The notes beneath the pieces are model-generated. The model was not told the DNA's origin and did not search any database. It was given only the letters and a program-made list of their open reading frames with translations. A stretch of DNA of 40,912 nucleotides from NCBI GenBank assembly GCA_019873665.1, contig JAIOAV010000029.1, positions 1 through 40,912 of the forward strand, written 5' to 3'. This document shows, one piece after another, positions 31,649-40,912 of this stretch. Both the position numbers and the translations under genes were made by a program. How positions within the stretch are numbered: the first letter of the stretch is position 1; every line of letters starts with the position of its first letter. The DNA is from Chloroflexota bacterium (GTDB lineage Bacteria > Chloroflexota > Anaerolineae > JAAYEA01).

Positions 31649-32713
31649 TCACCCGGCTTCCGGCCCGCTCTTGCGCGGCTCCACCTTGCACGGCAGTATC
31701 CATCGCTTGCGCTTGATGAACTCGCCACCTTCAAAGGTCTGCTCGATCAGCCCGCGCTTCTCGAGGTGGTTGAAGCAGCTTCGCATGCAGCCGCGCGAGC
31801 CTTCGATGCCGTAGCTGCCGCCGACGCCCCACTTCTGCAGTTGTGCATGCCCCTCAATGATGCTCCCCGCCGGGAACTCGTCGGTCACCCGCCAGGAGTT
31901 CGTGGAGAGCGACCAGGCGAACTTGTATGCCGCCTCCTCCGACATCTCTTGCTGGCGCACGTCTATATTCCAGCCAGGAAAGGATTTGTGGATAAACGGT
32001 GACATGGACGAATCGCCGCCATGATAGCTCAATGCGCACTTGCCCAGGTCAATATCACCCCACTCATACACCGTGTCCTCGATCATGATCTTGACGGTCT
32101 TGCCCTCGCGGATGTGCGGGATGGCCCCGGGGGCGCAGCCTCGCACGCACTCCATACACCTGTCGCAGATGGCCCCCGGTGGGACGAGCGGGTCAGGCTT
32201 GAGCTCCAGGTCGGTGATGATCGCTGCCAGCCGCTGCCGCGGCCCAAAGCGTCTGGTCAAGAACACCTTAGCCCAGCCGATCTCTCCCAGGCCCGCGGCT
32301 ACAGCGGCGATGCGAATCGCCAGCTCCACATTCGGTGCTACAGTCCCCTGGCGCAGTGGCGGGATCGTCGGCTGCGTCTCTGGCACGCCGGCATAGTAGG
32401 GAACTGCCTCCCAACCGTGGTCCTCCATGAAACAGGCCGTCTCATATAGCGGCAACGGGATGTAAAAGGTGTTCAACAAGCCGTGATAATCGTGATAGGT
32501 ATAGCTGACCCAGTTGGTTCCTTCCTCGATGCCGCGCCAGCCGCCGCGCACGATGCGCTTGCCCACCACGATCACGGAGCGCGCCTCGGGGAAGATGGCG
32601 GCAGGGTGCATGCGCGGCGGAGCACCGGCAAAACGCTCGATGCTGGCGACTCCGAACAGGTCCAGCCCACGCGCGAGGGCATAGTCTTTGAGTTCCGCCT
32701 TTGTCAGTTTCAT
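31649..32713 (-). CDS. QueG-like Fe-S protein (epoxyqueuosine reductase / reductive dehalogenase relative)
   Basis: The 354-residue protein starts at ATG 32713 with GGGGAG before it; its ATG overlaps the upstream stop (ATGA). It resembles the N-terminal part of QueG in order: ARGLDLFGVASI, FPEARSVIVVGKRI, AGLGEIGWAKVFLTRRFGPRQRLAAIITD, then a 4Fe-4S ligand set CDRCMECVRGC (Cys183, 186, 189, 193). True QueG has two full ferredoxin-type clusters and a HEAT repeat tail; here only one canonical set is clear, with further cysteines near residues 250 and 320. The extended C-terminal domain is unlike QueG. An electron-transfer or reductive role is likely, substrate unknown. Confidence 0.75.
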   Translation of the reverse strand: MKLTKAELKDYALARGLDLFGVASIERFAGAPPRMHPAAIFPEARSVIVVGKRIVRGGWRGIEEGTNWVSYTYHDYHGLLNTFYIPLPLYETACFMEDHGWEAVPYYAGVPETQPTIPPLRQGTVAPNVELAIRIAAVAAGLGEIGWAKVFLTRRFGPRQRLAAIITDLELKPDPLVPPGAICDRCMECVRGCAPGAIPHIREGKTVKIMIEDTVYEWGDIDLGKCALSYHGGDSSMSPFIHKSFPGWNIDVRQQEMSEEAAYKFAWSLSTNSWRVTDEFPAGSIIEGHAQLQKWGVGGSYGIEGSRGCMRSCFNHLEKRGLIEQTFEGGEFIKRKRWILPCKVEPRKSGPEAG

Positions 32714-33579
32714 ATGTCGAGCTCCCCTTCCCTGTACTCCCACTTGACCACTGCCGCCCATGGGGCGCGCTTGCGGAAGGGATGCTCGAAAGTGTTCTCC
32801 AGCCTGCCCGCCCTCTCTAGCTGCGAGATACAGGTGCGAGTGCAGAGCGCGCCGAGCCGATCCGGCGGCGCGGCCTGGTGATACGCGTTTGGCCTAGCGC
32901 CGTTCTTGCAGGTGCGACAGATGCCATAATCAATACCTGCCACTACCATCTTCCTCCCGCATATTTCCAGTGTCGTCTCTTGATCGCCCCGGATTGCTCC
33001 CAAGGGACAGAGCTTTTCTGGCTCCAGACAGCGCTGGCAGATCGCCTCGGCAAGGATCGGGTCCGGCTCCAGCTCGGCATCGGTCAGGATGGCCTGGAAG
33101 CGCTGCCGTGGGCCAAAGCGCGGTGATAAGAACACCCCGCAATAGCCGATCTCACCCAACCCAGCGCGCACCGCCGCATCCTCCAGGTCTATCATCACGT
33201 TGGGCGCGGGCGATCCGGGCCGCACCGGAATCCCGCTGGGCGGAATCTGGGGCGGCAAGGGGGCCAAGGGCACCGCCTCCCAACGGTGGTCCTCGATGAA
33301 CTCGGCGGTGCGGAAGGTGGTGATGGCCACGAAGCGGTTGTCCAACCAGTCGTAGCCATACATGCCATATTGGCTCATCTGCGTGCCCTCTTCCACGCCG
33401 CGCAAAGTGCCTCGCGTGATGCGCCGGCCAATGACCACCACCGATCTCGCTTCCGGCATGATGGAGAGCGGATTGTGTTCTGGAGCTACATCCTTGAATC
33501 GCGCGATGTCGGCGATGCCCACCAGATCAGCACCCGCCTGTCGCGCATGATCCTTGATCGCTTGCGTTAGTCTGTCCAC
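32710..33579 (-). CDS. QueG-like Fe-S protein, paralog of the following gene
   Basis: The 289-residue protein starts at GTG 33579, 5 bases after GGAGGAG. It shares the core with its neighbour: GADLVGIADI, MPEARSVVVIGRRI, AGLGEIGYCGVFLSPRFGPRQRFQAILTD. The cluster motif is changed to CQRCLEPEKLCP (Cys181, 184, 191), so one expected Cys is absent from the local motif, but Cys221, Cys224, Cys246 and Cys250 could supply ligands. The two genes are translationally coupled and may form a heterodimeric enzyme. Confidence 0.72.
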   Translation of the reverse strand: MDRLTQAIKDHARQAGADLVGIADIARFKDVAPEHNPLSIMPEARSVVVIGRRITRGTLRGVEEGTQMSQYGMYGYDWLDNRFVAITTFRTAEFIEDHRWEAVPLAPLPPQIPPSGIPVRPGSPAPNVMIDLEDAAVRAGLGEIGYCGVFLSPRFGPRQRFQAILTDAELEPDPILAEAICQRCLEPEKLCPLGAIRGDQETTLEICGRKMVVAGIDYGICRTCKNGARPNAYHQAAPPDRLGALCTRTCISQLERAGRLENTFEHPFRKRAPWAAVVKWEYREGELDI

Positions 33580-33698
33580 GTCTCACTCCTCCGTGATTGT
33601 GTTCTAGCCTGATCCTTGTTCGCAGAGACCCGGATGATGTATGACACGCTCACGTCCTGCGTCCAGCTTATGTCTGCTTGTAGCCGAAAGGATACGGA

Positions 33699-34181
33699 CT
33701 ATGGCCCCCGGTGACAAGCAGAGCAATCGGTGGTGGGGCCGCTGGCCCGCCCTGTCGCCGCTACGTCGCGGTGGCATTGCACGCAGCGAAGGTGAAAGAT
33801 GTGCATTAAGAGGGGGTTGTCGTCCACGGGGTTATCCAGTGTGCCGTGACATTCCGAGCAGAGAGGAGGGGGAGCCGATAGCTCCCCCTCCTCGGAGTGA
33901 TGACAGACGACGCAGGCGATGGCCTCACCGGCTGCGTCGCGGTAGAACCGCGCGTGATTGCGGTGTGAGAATGGCACGGCAGGATAGCTCTGCGGATCAC
34001 CCAGCGACAACGACAGGACCACCCGATCCGGCACGGCCAGCCCGAACCAGCGGCCCACGCTCTGCATCCCCAAAAGCGCCAGCGTTACCAGCACCAAGAT
34101 CGCCAGTAAGTGCCCGTTGCGACGCCCAGGCAGCGCAGGCCGCCGCCTCCGGCTTGTCTGCTTCCCTGCCGTTATGCCCAT
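33699..34181 (-). CDS. Membrane-anchored tetraheme cytochrome c
   Basis: The 160-residue protein has a basic N-terminus, one membrane span (about 24-40) and four CxxCH heme sites: CVVCH (90-94), CSECH (108-112), CVQCH (133-137) and CSACH (153-157). Extra histidines (73, 76, 127, 130) can serve as distal ligands, the class III/c7 pattern. It should face outside the membrane and carry electrons. Its ATG is 9 bases downstream of the stop of the giant glycosidase gene, with only a weak AGGG site. Confidence 0.9.
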   Translation of the reverse strand: MGITAGKQTSRRRRPALPGRRNGHLLAILVLVTLALLGMQSVGRWFGLAVPDRVVLSLSLGDPQSYPAVPFSHRNHARFYRDAAGEAIACVVCHHSEEGELSAPPPLCSECHGTLDNPVDDNPLLMHIFHLRCVQCHRDVAATGRASGPTTDCSACHRGP

Positions 34182-34190
34182 CTTTCGGCC

Positions 34191-37100
34191 CTATTGCTGT
34201 TCCAGATGGATCATATGGAAGTAGTCATTTCCATCCCCCATGCTGTCGAGGCGGAAATCATCTCCCTGTGCGAGCCCGTTGTGCAGGTACATGTCATTCA
34301 GGATCCATGTCTGCGATTTCCATGTCAGCGTGTTGGTCTTTTGTACCGTCAGGGTCCGCGTTGTGCCATCGTACGCCGTATAGGTCAGACCCCAGGTGTC
34401 TGTGCCTTTGTCTGCATAGATCACCGTGATCTTGTAGGCGGCTGCGCCGCCGTTCGCCTTTGGCTTCTGCCCCCATCCCTTCCAGGCGTCGTCCACATCC
34501 ATGTAAAAGTAAGGGTTTCCCGTCTCTTCGCTGGTTCGGCGCAAGGAGTAGTATCCGTAAATGCTATCGGTCAGGCTGGCCGGCAGCTCGGCCACCCAGC
34601 GACGGTTCCCCTCCTGGAAGCATTCTGGATGGTTGAGGTTCGCGGTGAGCGGGCGCACCAGCTCCGCTGTGAAACCGCCAGGAGCGTTGATGCGCCGCAA
34701 CCAGTACACAAAGTCGCGATCATCCTCGCCATATCCCCACAGGTTGGGTGCGCAAGTGGTGCCGTTCCATTCTAGCATGTCAATCGGATACTGCGTGTCG
34801 CGGAACATCACCCACACGCCCGGCGTGTTCTCGACGCTCTTGCCGAGATAGCGGTCAATGAAATCCCACTGATTGTAGCCGTGGAGCAGGCCCTTCAGGG
34901 CGGCGATCTGGTCAAAGATCTGCCACTTGTCCGGGTAATAGGGAAAGTCAAAGAGGTCAGCGTGGTGCGCCAGGCCGTTGATGGTGGACCAGTATGTCTG
35001 ATGCGGGTTCGCGGCGAAAAAGTGCTCGAAAGCGATTGGCATGGTGGTTGAATACGGGTTGATCATCTCCATCAGCCCGCAGCCGCTCTGGCTTTGCTTT
35101 CCATAGTCGTTCGGAAGATCGTAGTTCAGCGTGTTGTGTTTGATGCCGATCTGCGGCACTAGGCTCCGCGCACGCTGGCCTGTCAGGGTGCCATTGCATG
35201 ACCCGCCACTGTTGAGGATGTAAAGTGGCTTGACCGGAAACGCCTTGCGGTAGGTGTCCATCGCGCGTAAAACCCACCAGACAAACTCGCCAGCGCGCGA
35301 AAAGTCGTAGCGATAGCCGCAGGCGTTGAAGCCGGCGATGAGCTCGCCATACAGGCCGCTACAGATCCACACCGAGTTAACCCGCGAGTCATTGGCGTAG
35401 CGCTCGCCCAGCGCCAAGACCATCTCATTGAAGAACGTCTCCCAGACGCGGTCGCCCCAGCGCGGCGCGCCATACGCGGGGCATGAGCCGCTGCCATCCG
35501 GGTCAACGACCCATCCGTAGTACCTGCCGTTGATCTGCGGCGCATCGGGGATATAACGACGATAGATCCACTGTGGAGTCGCGTCCTGGCCGACATCTGG
35601 ATAGATCTCGATGCTGATCGCTACCGGTTTGGGGATCACTTCGCCGTTGGGCATGGTGATCGTGTATTGGGACGCTTGGGCAACATAGTTGTCTATCAGG
35701 GTCCAATCGAACTGGCCTGGGCCAATATGAATCTGCTCCCATGTCCACCACATCCAGCCGCCGAGTGGGCCATAGTCGGGTCGCTCGCGCGCCGTATCCA
35801 GGTTGCGATAGTCATGCATGATGTACATCACGGGCACTGGGGTCGGATAGCCCGGCGGGAAGTGGCCACTCACCTCGGCGCTCGCGTCAGTCTCTGCGGC
35901 CAGTTCGATTTCAGCCTCCGCATCCGGCGCAGGATCATCGGCCAACCCGGCCACCGGCTTGCCGCTGGTGGCTACTGCGCTCGCGGCCTGAGCCAGCGGC
36001 GCAGCTCCGACATAGCTAATGGTGAGCTTGGGACGCCAGGCAGTGCCCCAGTGATTGCTGGAGGCCAGCGTATACTCTGTGCTGGATGCGCCGCTGCCCT
36101 TGAGCAGGATTCCATAGTTGGTTCCTGGGTCGTTGACCCACGTCTGCACCAGCGCGGTTATGTCCATGTCGTAGGACGCCTGGGCGCGCGAGAGATACGT
36201 CGTGGCGCTGTAGGTGGCGGCACGGTCCTGTCCCGGATAGTCACACCCCGCGGCGATCCAGCTAGCACCCTCGCGCGCTCGCAACCAGGTTGCCTGGGTG
36301 GGCTCCCACGATCTGAGCACGCGGTACGCTTCCAGCCAAATCGGGTTCGGGCTGGCAGTGCTGACATAGACGGAGAGGGTCGCTCGGGTGATCTGCGCCC
36401 CTGCCGGCACGCGGCTCAGGTCGAAGCGCAGAAGCGAGTTGCGCATCCCGTCGGTGCGGCAGCGCAGGTCTGTGCTTGGCTCATAGTTCGTGTTGGCATC
36501 CCAGCCGTTGAGATAGGTGTCGCGGACGCCATCGTAGCCATCCAGCCCCTGCTGCAAAACCAGTTGCTGACCGGAGGCGGGCAGTGTCACGGTGGCGGTT
36601 GGCGTGTTGGTTGGCGCCGTTGTCGGCGTCGGCGAGGTCATCGGCGTCGCGGTGGCAACTAGCGTGTGGGTCGGGGTCGCCGCCAGCGAAGGGATGTGAG
36701 TCGGCGTGGGAACCGGCGTCGCGCTCCCAGTGAGGGCATAGGTGATCGTCAGCTTGGGGCGATTCGTCAACCACCAGTGCTCGCTGGAGATAAACGCATA
36801 CTCCGCAGAGACGGTGCCAGTGCCCTTGATGATAACGCCATAGTTCTTGCTCGGATCAGCGACCCATTCTCGCACCAACGCGGTGATATCCCAGCCATAC
36901 CAAGTGGTGCCGGGGCCGACGGTGCTCACTGCGACGGGCATGGCAGCACGGTCGAGGTTCGTGTCGTTGCAGCCGGCAAGCCCCCAGTTCTCGGTCGCTG
37001 TGGCCTTCTGCCATGTCGCCTCACGCCAGTTCCAGCTCCGCCGCACGCCATACGCCTCTGCCAGGATCGGATTCGACACGGCGCGCTCCACATACATCTC

Positions 37101-40100
37101 CAGAACCGCCGACGCCACTGTGGCGTTGTTCGGCAGGAAGGAGAGATCAAAGCGCAATAGCGGCGCGCGAACATCACCGGAGCGCAACACCAGTTGATTC
37201 GTCGTGCCGAGCGCACGGGTGGCGTACCAAGCGTCGAGGTGCGTGTCCTCTACGCCGTTGTAACCATCCCGTCCCTGTTGCAGCACGACCACGACAGGCG
37301 AGGGAAGCGCCGTGGCAGTCGCCGTCGCCGTGCGGGTGGCGGTGGCTGTCCAGGTGGCCGTGCGCGTCAGCGTCGCGGTCAGCGTCGGTGTGGCTGTCGC
37401 CGTCTGCGTCAGTGAAAGCGTCGCCGTGGGAGTGGGCAGGGGCTGCGTTGCCGTGGGTGTCGCTGTCCGGGTGGGCTCGAGCGTTCTCGTGGGCGTAGCC
37501 GTTAGCGCTGAGGTGGGTGTCGGGTTCACCGCACTTGCTGTCGCAGTGGTGGTTGGCACTAGCGTCCGCGTCGGCGTTGCCGTGGCCGGGGGCGTCGGCG
37601 TGAGCGTGGGTTTCGGCGTCCGCGTGTCCGTCGCCGTTGCGGTGGCGGTTGGCGCGGGTGTTGACCACGTCGTACGCGGGACAAGGCTGCCAAACAGGCC
37701 AGCGTCGCGGGTGTTGTTCCCGGACCAGATCATATAGACATCATACGTCCCGCCGTCGTCATCGTCATGCAGCCCGACGTTGAGTCCCATCCGTTGCGGC
37801 AGCGGGTATCCCCCCAGCAGGTCATGCGGAATCGCTAGCTCGATGTCGTACCCATCGCTGCGCAACTGGATCGCCCTCTGCACCGATGAAGGGGCCAAGT
37901 CGGTGAACTGCCCGTCAATGCAATAGGTGAAAAAGTGATCATCTGCGCCGGTTAGGAGCCAGTCGCCGAGACCGTCAATCGCGATCTCGATGCCATCGTC
38001 GTGCCAGATGGCAGAGGGGCTATCCGCGATCAAGATGTCGTCATAGACGCGAATGGCCAAATAGAGGCCCAGCTCGTCCCAGCGGCTCATGATCTCGGCG
38101 CTGAGATCACTTGGCCCGTTGATCACAGCCCCGGCTGGTCCCATGCTGTCCACGCTGCCAGCGTGGATGAGCACCTTGCCATCAGGCGTCCACTCATTCA
38201 GCCTCCCGTCAATAAAGGGGGACTCGCCCACCTCAAAGCTATAGAGCACCCTGTCTGCGCGGATGGTCGGCGTCGCCGTTGCAGCAGGATTGTAGGTTGG
38301 CGTGGCTGTGGACGTGGGGCGCAGAGTCGCCGTGTCAGTGGCAGTCGGGCTGAGCGTGCGAGTAGCCGTATTGGTAGGTATACGCGTCAGTGTCGCCGTC
38401 GGCAGTGGCGTATGTGTCCAGGTGGCGGTAGGCGCCAGCGTGTGCGTCTGCGTCGCCGTGAAGCTGGGCGTTCGCGTGGTAGTCGCCGTATTGGTTCGCG
38501 TTGGCGTCAGGCTTGGCACCGCCGTTGGCGTCGAGGTCGCGGTGGCGTTGGGCACGGATGTGGCGGTCGGCGGCGCAGTGGCAGTTCTGGTCGCGGTCAA
38601 GGTGTATGTCGCGGTCGCCGGCGGCGTCGGTGTGTCTGCCGTCGGCGACGTGGGGGTCGGCGTTAGTGTCTTCACCGGCGTTGATGGGTCTATGGCAAAG
38701 ATCAGTTTGCCGAATTTGGCAGGATCGCTGGTACTGTTGTTCGCCCAAATCAGATAAGTATCATAGTAGCCACCGTCATCATCATCGTGAATGCCCACAT
38801 TGATCCCCATCACCGCGCCCGGGCTCACGGGCACGCTCGTGAGGATCGAGAATGGGATTGCCATCTCGATGACATAGTTGCCGGCAGCCGCGTTTACAGC
38901 GAGCCGCCATGTCGGGTCTATCTCGCCGCCAAAATGCCAGAAGATACCGGCGATGCTTATGCTGAAACGATGATCATCAGCGCCACCGGCGCCCGCATCG
39001 TTTGCGCCGTCCAAAGACAGCTCGATGCTATCATCATGCCACAGCGAGTCGCCGCTATCGGCGACGAGCGCGCTGTCATAGACGATCATGGCAAAATAGA
39101 GGTTAGTGTCATCCCACCGCAACCACATCTCGGCGCTCAGGTCTTCCAGGCTCTGGATCGGGTCCTTGCCAATAGAACCTGCCGCTCCGTTGCCCATCCA
39201 GGAGCCGCCGATGCGCTGCCAGTCCGCAAGGTCGCCGTCAATGGATGGCGGCGTGGTTACCCTGTAGCACCACACCTCACGCGGCGGCATCGTCGGCGAT
39301 GGGGTCGGGCTAAGCGTCCGCGTGGGTGTGTTGGATGCCGTGGGCGTCAAGGTGATCGTCGGCGTCAGCGTGGGCGTGCGTGTCTGGGTTGGCGTATGCG
39401 TTGGCCCGGTGGGCGTCATGGTGGGGGTCGGTGTCGGCTGCGGGGGCGCGGGCTCATAGATCTCACCGTAAATGTCGATATGCGAGCTGGTGGCATAGTT
39501 GCGCCAGTCCTGCCAGACGACCAGGTAACGGTCGCGGCTGGTATCCCAGGCCACTTGCGGCCCCTGCTGGTTGGTGGCACGCGCCTTCACCGGCAAGATC
39601 TCGCTCAGGCCACCGGATGGACTCACGCGGCGCGCATAGATATCGTTGCGGTTGGCCTCATCCCGCCCGTCCTCCCACAGGACGAGAAAGTGGCCCGCGG
39701 CAGGGCTATAGGCCACACCTCCCGCCTGCTGCCAAGAGCCGTCGGTGCAAATGGGCAGATTACCGCCGACCAGTTCGCCATTTCCGGCAAGAAGCTGGCC
39801 ATAGACATCCAAGTTTGTCTGATCACTGGTCCGGGCATCAGTCCAGATGATGAGATAGCGGTTGCTTCCGCCGTCGTAGGCGATCTCGGAGATCGTCTGA
39901 TCGCCGGCGCTGACGGCGATGGGGATGCGGCCCCCGGAGAGCGTTCCCGCGCTGGACACGCGTTGCGCGTATATGTCGTTCTGCATGGTGCCGCGCTGGC
40001 TCCAGGCAACCAGATACTCGTCCATTACCTCGGCATAGGCAACGCGCGCCAGGCCCCACTGGGCGCTCAGACCGGTAACGATGGGGAAGAGCGAACCCAC

Positions 40101-40709
40101 GTACGCGCCGGTGTTAGAGAGACGCTGGCCATAGATGCTGGAGGTGGTGATGAACTGCCAGATGGCGAGATATTCGTTCTGGCGGGAGTTGTAGGCGATG
40201 TCCACCTGCGCCTGACGCACGGCGCTGGTACTGATGGCAAACCGAGAGCCCAATAGAGCGCCCGTTGCCGAGACGCGCTGCCCATAGACGCCCCAGCGTC
40301 CCACCTTGCGCTCTTGCCACACCACCAGGTACTCGTTATCAGTGCTGTTGTAGGCGACGCGGGGCCACATCTGCTCGTCAGCGGCGACACAGATGGGGAT
40401 ATTGGCGCCGACCAGCGCGCCCGCCCCGGAGACCCGCTGCCCATAGATGTCCCACTGGCCGCCGGCGCGGCGGTCTTGCCAGACAACCAGGTACTCGTCC
40501 TGAGTGGCGTTATAGACGACCGTCGCCTCTCCCTGCCATTCTCCGGCGGTAACGATGGCCACTTCAAGCCCGCCAGCGAGGGCCGCCACCTGCACACTCG
40601 AGTCGGCAATAATGGTCGAGCCGTAAGCCAGAAGGAGGGCGATGGCGATGATGCACAAACCGAGTGCGCGGACTCGGCTCTGGCGCTCTGTACTGGCAGC
40701 GCTCTTCAT
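34191..40709 (-). CDS. Giant secreted modular glycosidase: beta-propeller, two CBM9-like, two DNRLRE and a GH domain
   Basis: The 2172-residue protein starts at ATG 40709 behind AGAGGTGA and has a signal peptide (1-35). Residues 66-420 hold seven repeats of the form Y-x5-EYLVVWQD...DIYGQRVS-x2-G, consistent with a seven-bladed beta-propeller. Linkers rich in Thr and Pro lie at 420-476, 676-818, 1011-1137 and 1329-1379. Two CBM9/DOMON-like domains (478-672 and 820-1010) share SIDGDLADW-like openings and the HDDDDGG loop. Two DNRLRE-type domains (1138-1326 and 1379-1567) share LLRFDLS and DITALV. The C-terminal region 1618-2172 is a TIM-barrel-like hydrolase with [29 protein letters not shown] (Glu1789) and PIAFEHFF (Glu1895) as candidate catalytic acids. 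There is no sorting signal or anchor. A role in polysaccharide degradation outside the cell is inferred. Confidence 0.9.
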   Translation of the reverse strand: MKSAASTERQSRVRALGLCIIAIALLLAYGSTIIADSSVQVAALAGGLEVAIVTAGEWQGEATVVYNATQDEYLVVWQDRRAGGQWDIYGQRVSGAGALVGANIPICVAADEQMWPRVAYNSTDNEYLVVWQERKVGRWGVYGQRVSATGALLGSRFAISTSAVRQAQVDIAYNSRQNEYLAIWQFITTSSIYGQRLSNTGAYVGSLFPIVTGLSAQWGLARVAYAEVMDEYLVAWSQRGTMQNDIYAQRVSSAGTLSGGRIPIAVSAGDQTISEIAYDGGSNRYLIIWTDARTSDQTNLDVYGQLLAGNGELVGGNLPICTDGSWQQAGGVAYSPAAGHFLVLWEDGRDEANRNDIYARRVSPSGGLSEILPVKARATNQQGPQVAWDTSRDRYLVVWQDWRNYATSSHIDIYGEIYEPAPPQPTPTPTMTPTGPTHTPTQTRTPTLTPTITLTPTASNTPTRTLSPTPSPTMPPREVWCYRVTTPPSIDGDLADWQRIGGSWMGNGAAGSIGKDPIQSLEDLSAEMWLRWDDTNLYFAMIVYDSALVADSGDSLWHDDSIELSLDGANDAGAGGADDHRFSISIAGIFWHFGGEIDPTWRLAVNAAAGNYVIEMAIPFSILTSVPVSPGAVMGINVGIHDDDDGGYYDTYLIWANNSTSDPAKFGKLIFAIDPSTPVKTLTPTPTSPTADTPTPPATATYTLTATRTATAPPTATSVPNATATSTPTAVPSLTPTRTNTATTTRTPSFTATQTHTLAPTATWTHTPLPTATLTRIPTNTATRTLSPTATDTATLRPTSTATPTYNPAATATPTIRADRVLYSFEVGESPFIDGRLNEWTPDGKVLIHAGSVDSMGPAGAVINGPSDLSAEIMSRWDELGLYLAIRVYDDILIADSPSAIWHDDGIEIAIDGLGDWLLTGADDHFFTYCIDGQFTDLAPSSVQRAIQLRSDGYDIELAIPHDLLGGYPLPQRMGLNVGLHDDDDGGTYDVYMIWSGNNTRDAGLFGSLVPRTTWSTPAPTATATATDTRTPKPTLTPTPPATATPTRTLVPTTTATASAVNPTPTSALTATPTRTLEPTRTATPTATQPLPTPTATLSLTQTATATPTLTATLTRTATWTATATRTATATATALPSPVVVVLQQGRDGYNGVEDTHLDAWYATRALGTTNQLVLRSGDVRAPLLRFDLSFLPNNATVASAVLEMYVERAVSNPILAEAYGVRRSWNWREATWQKATATENWGLAGCNDTNLDRAAMPVAVSTVGPGTTWYGWDITALVREWVADPSKNYGVIIKGTGTVSAEYAFISSEHWWLTNRPKLTITYALTGSATPVPTPTHIPSLAATPTHTLVATATPMTSPTPTTAPTNTPTATVTLPASGQQLVLQQGLDGYDGVRDTYLNGWDANTNYEPSTDLRCRTDGMRNSLLRFDLSRVPAGAQITRATLSVYVSTASPNPIWLEAYRVLRSWEPTQATWLRAREGASWIAAGCDYPGQDRAATYSATTYLSRAQASYDMDITALVQTWVNDPGTNYGILLKGSGASSTEYTLASSNHWGTAWRPKLTISYVGAAPLAQAASAVATSGKPVAGLADDPAPDAEAEIELAAETDASAEVSGHFPPGYPTPVPVMYIMHDYRNLDTARERPDYGPLGGWMWWTWEQIHIGPGQFDWTLIDNYVAQASQYTITMPNGEVIPKPVAISIEIYPDVGQDATPQWIYRRYIPDAPQINGRYYGWVVDPDGSGSCPAYGAPRWGDRVWETFFNEMVLALGERYANDSRVNSVWICSGLYGELIAGFNACGYRYDFSRAGEFVWWVLRAMDTYRKAFPVKPLYILNSGGSCNGTLTGQRARSLVPQIGIKHNTLNYDLPNDYGKQSQSGCGLMEMINPYSTTMPIAFEHFFAANPHQTYWSTINGLAHHADLFDFPYYPDKWQIFDQIAALKGLLHGYNQWDFIDRYLGKSVENTPGVWVMFRDTQYPIDMLEWNGTTCAPNLWGYGEDDRDFVYWLRRINAPGGFTAELVRPLTANLNHPECFQEGNRRWVAELPASLTDSIYGYYSLRRTSEETGNPYFYMDVDDAWKGWGQKPKANGGAAAYKITVIYADKGTDTWGLTYTAYDGTTRTLTVQKTNTLTWKSQTWILNDMYLHNGLAQGDDFRLDSMGDGNDYFHMIHLEQQ
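36573..36725 (-). repeat. Thr/Pro linker repeat 4
   Basis: About 51 codons of near-repeating Thr-Pro/Thr-Ala units (residues 1329-1379) join the two DNRLRE domains. The simple codon pattern makes this DNA prone to length change. Confidence 0.85.
37299..37679 (-). repeat. Thr/Pro linker repeat 3
   Basis: About 127 codons of degenerate (Thr-Ala/Pro-Thr)n units (residues 1011-1137) separate the second CBM9-like domain from the first DNRLRE domain. It is probably a glycosylated flexible spacer. Confidence 0.85.
38256..38684 (-). repeat. Thr/Pro linker repeat 2
   Basis: About 143 codons (residues 676-818), the longest of the four linkers, lie between the two CBM9-like domains. Units such as TPTxT and TATxT recur irregularly. 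Confidence 0.85.
39282..39452 (-). repeat. Thr/Pro linker repeat 1
   Basis: About 57 codons (residues 420-476) of TPTxTPT type join the propeller to the first CBM9-like domain. Confidence 0.85.
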
Positions 40710-40812
40710 CCGGTCACCTCTGTTGTCGTGGTCTTTTGGGGGCAAATGCATGTGGGAGCGGACACGAAATAGCAGAAACAATCAGTGATGCGTTCCTGAT
40801 CTGATCACTTGT

Positions 40813-40841
40813 ACTATACCGGCGTTCCACCTCTTGCGCAA
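40813..40841 (-). promoter_or_regulatory. Promoter of the giant glycosidase gene
   Basis: On the minus strand TTGCGC (40841-40836) and TATAGT (40818-40813) are 17 bases apart, start near 40806, leader about 97 bases. Just upstream the sequence CAATAGGACAATAG is a short direct repeat that could be an activator site. Confidence 0.55.
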
Positions 40842-40912
40842 TCGTACTATTGTCCTATTGACACAAATTGACGTCATCTCTGCCAATGACAGCCATGCGC
40901 ACCCTCAGGCGC

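Noticed and set aside
37299-39452. CRISPR array
   Set aside because: The repeats are irregular, in frame with a protein and encode Thr/Pro linkers; there are no uniform spacers or cas genes.
38787-40256. 489-codon plus-strand frame opposite the giant glycosidase gene
   Set aside because: It mirrors the propeller and CBM9-like codons and lacks any family signature.

Overview
The window is GC-rich, densely coded bacterial DNA with strong sigma-70-type promoters. Several traits suggest a member of the Chloroflexota (Anaerolineae-like): a giant secreted protein with long Thr/Pro linkers, many Gfo/Idh/MocA oxidoreductases, a GDT1-family transporter, tandem QueG-like Fe-S proteins, and the order ffh-rpsP-khpA-rimM without trmD. 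That placement is an inference; there is no rRNA here to confirm it.

Layout. (1) 1-7806, minus strand: a four-gene set transcribed from a clear promoter at 7778-7806. In transcription order it encodes a cytosolic metallo-beta-lactamase-fold protein, a clostripain-like (C11) cysteine protease, a membrane-anchored CHAT protease and a FecR-domain lipoprotein with a solute-binding-protein remnant. A glycosidase/amidase fusion follows it and leaves the window on the left. This set is the best candidate for an undescribed system: two caspase-fold proteases of different families, a possible nuclease or hydrolase, and a surface sensor in one transcript. (2) 7851-8140, minus: a self-contained transcription unit with strong promoter and terminator but no credible protein, probably a structured RNA of about 255 nt. 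(3) 8188-14440, plus: housekeeping genes ffh, rpsP, khpA and rimM, a terminator, then dprA, a mannose-1-phosphate guanylyltransferase and a cinA whose amidase half has lost its catalytic residues. (4) 14504-16485, minus: 8-oxoguanine deaminase and a UlaG-like hydrolase, followed by a plus-strand tRNA-Pro(GGG) with its own promoter and terminator. (5) 16802-20062, minus: three Gfo/Idh/MocA oxidoreductases. (6) 20209-25145, plus: a SAM methyltransferase, an ICMT-like membrane methyltransferase and an ABC-2 exporter with two permeases. (7) 25287-28540: a fourth Gfo/Idh/MocA gene (plus), convergent with an iolB / oligogalacturonate-lyase pair (minus). Both promoters carry operator-like inverted repeats with similar half-sites. 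(8) 28598-30830: a CadC-like ArsR regulator divergent from a radical-SAM enzyme with a B12-binding-like N-terminal domain. (9) 30900-34181, minus: a GDT1-family Mn/Ca transporter, two translationally coupled QueG-like Fe-S proteins and a tetraheme cytochrome c. (10) 34191-40841, minus: a 2172-residue secreted modular glycosidase.

How the genes may work together. Regions 5, 7 and 10 fit an organism that degrades plant or algal polysaccharide: extracellular glycosidases, oligogalacturonide cleavage, and inositol or uronate catabolism through IolB and several sugar dehydrogenases. Region 1 looks like a stress- or invader-triggered proteolytic module. Start codons were chosen by Shine-Dalgarno spacing and family alignment, which shortens several genes relative to their longest open frame.
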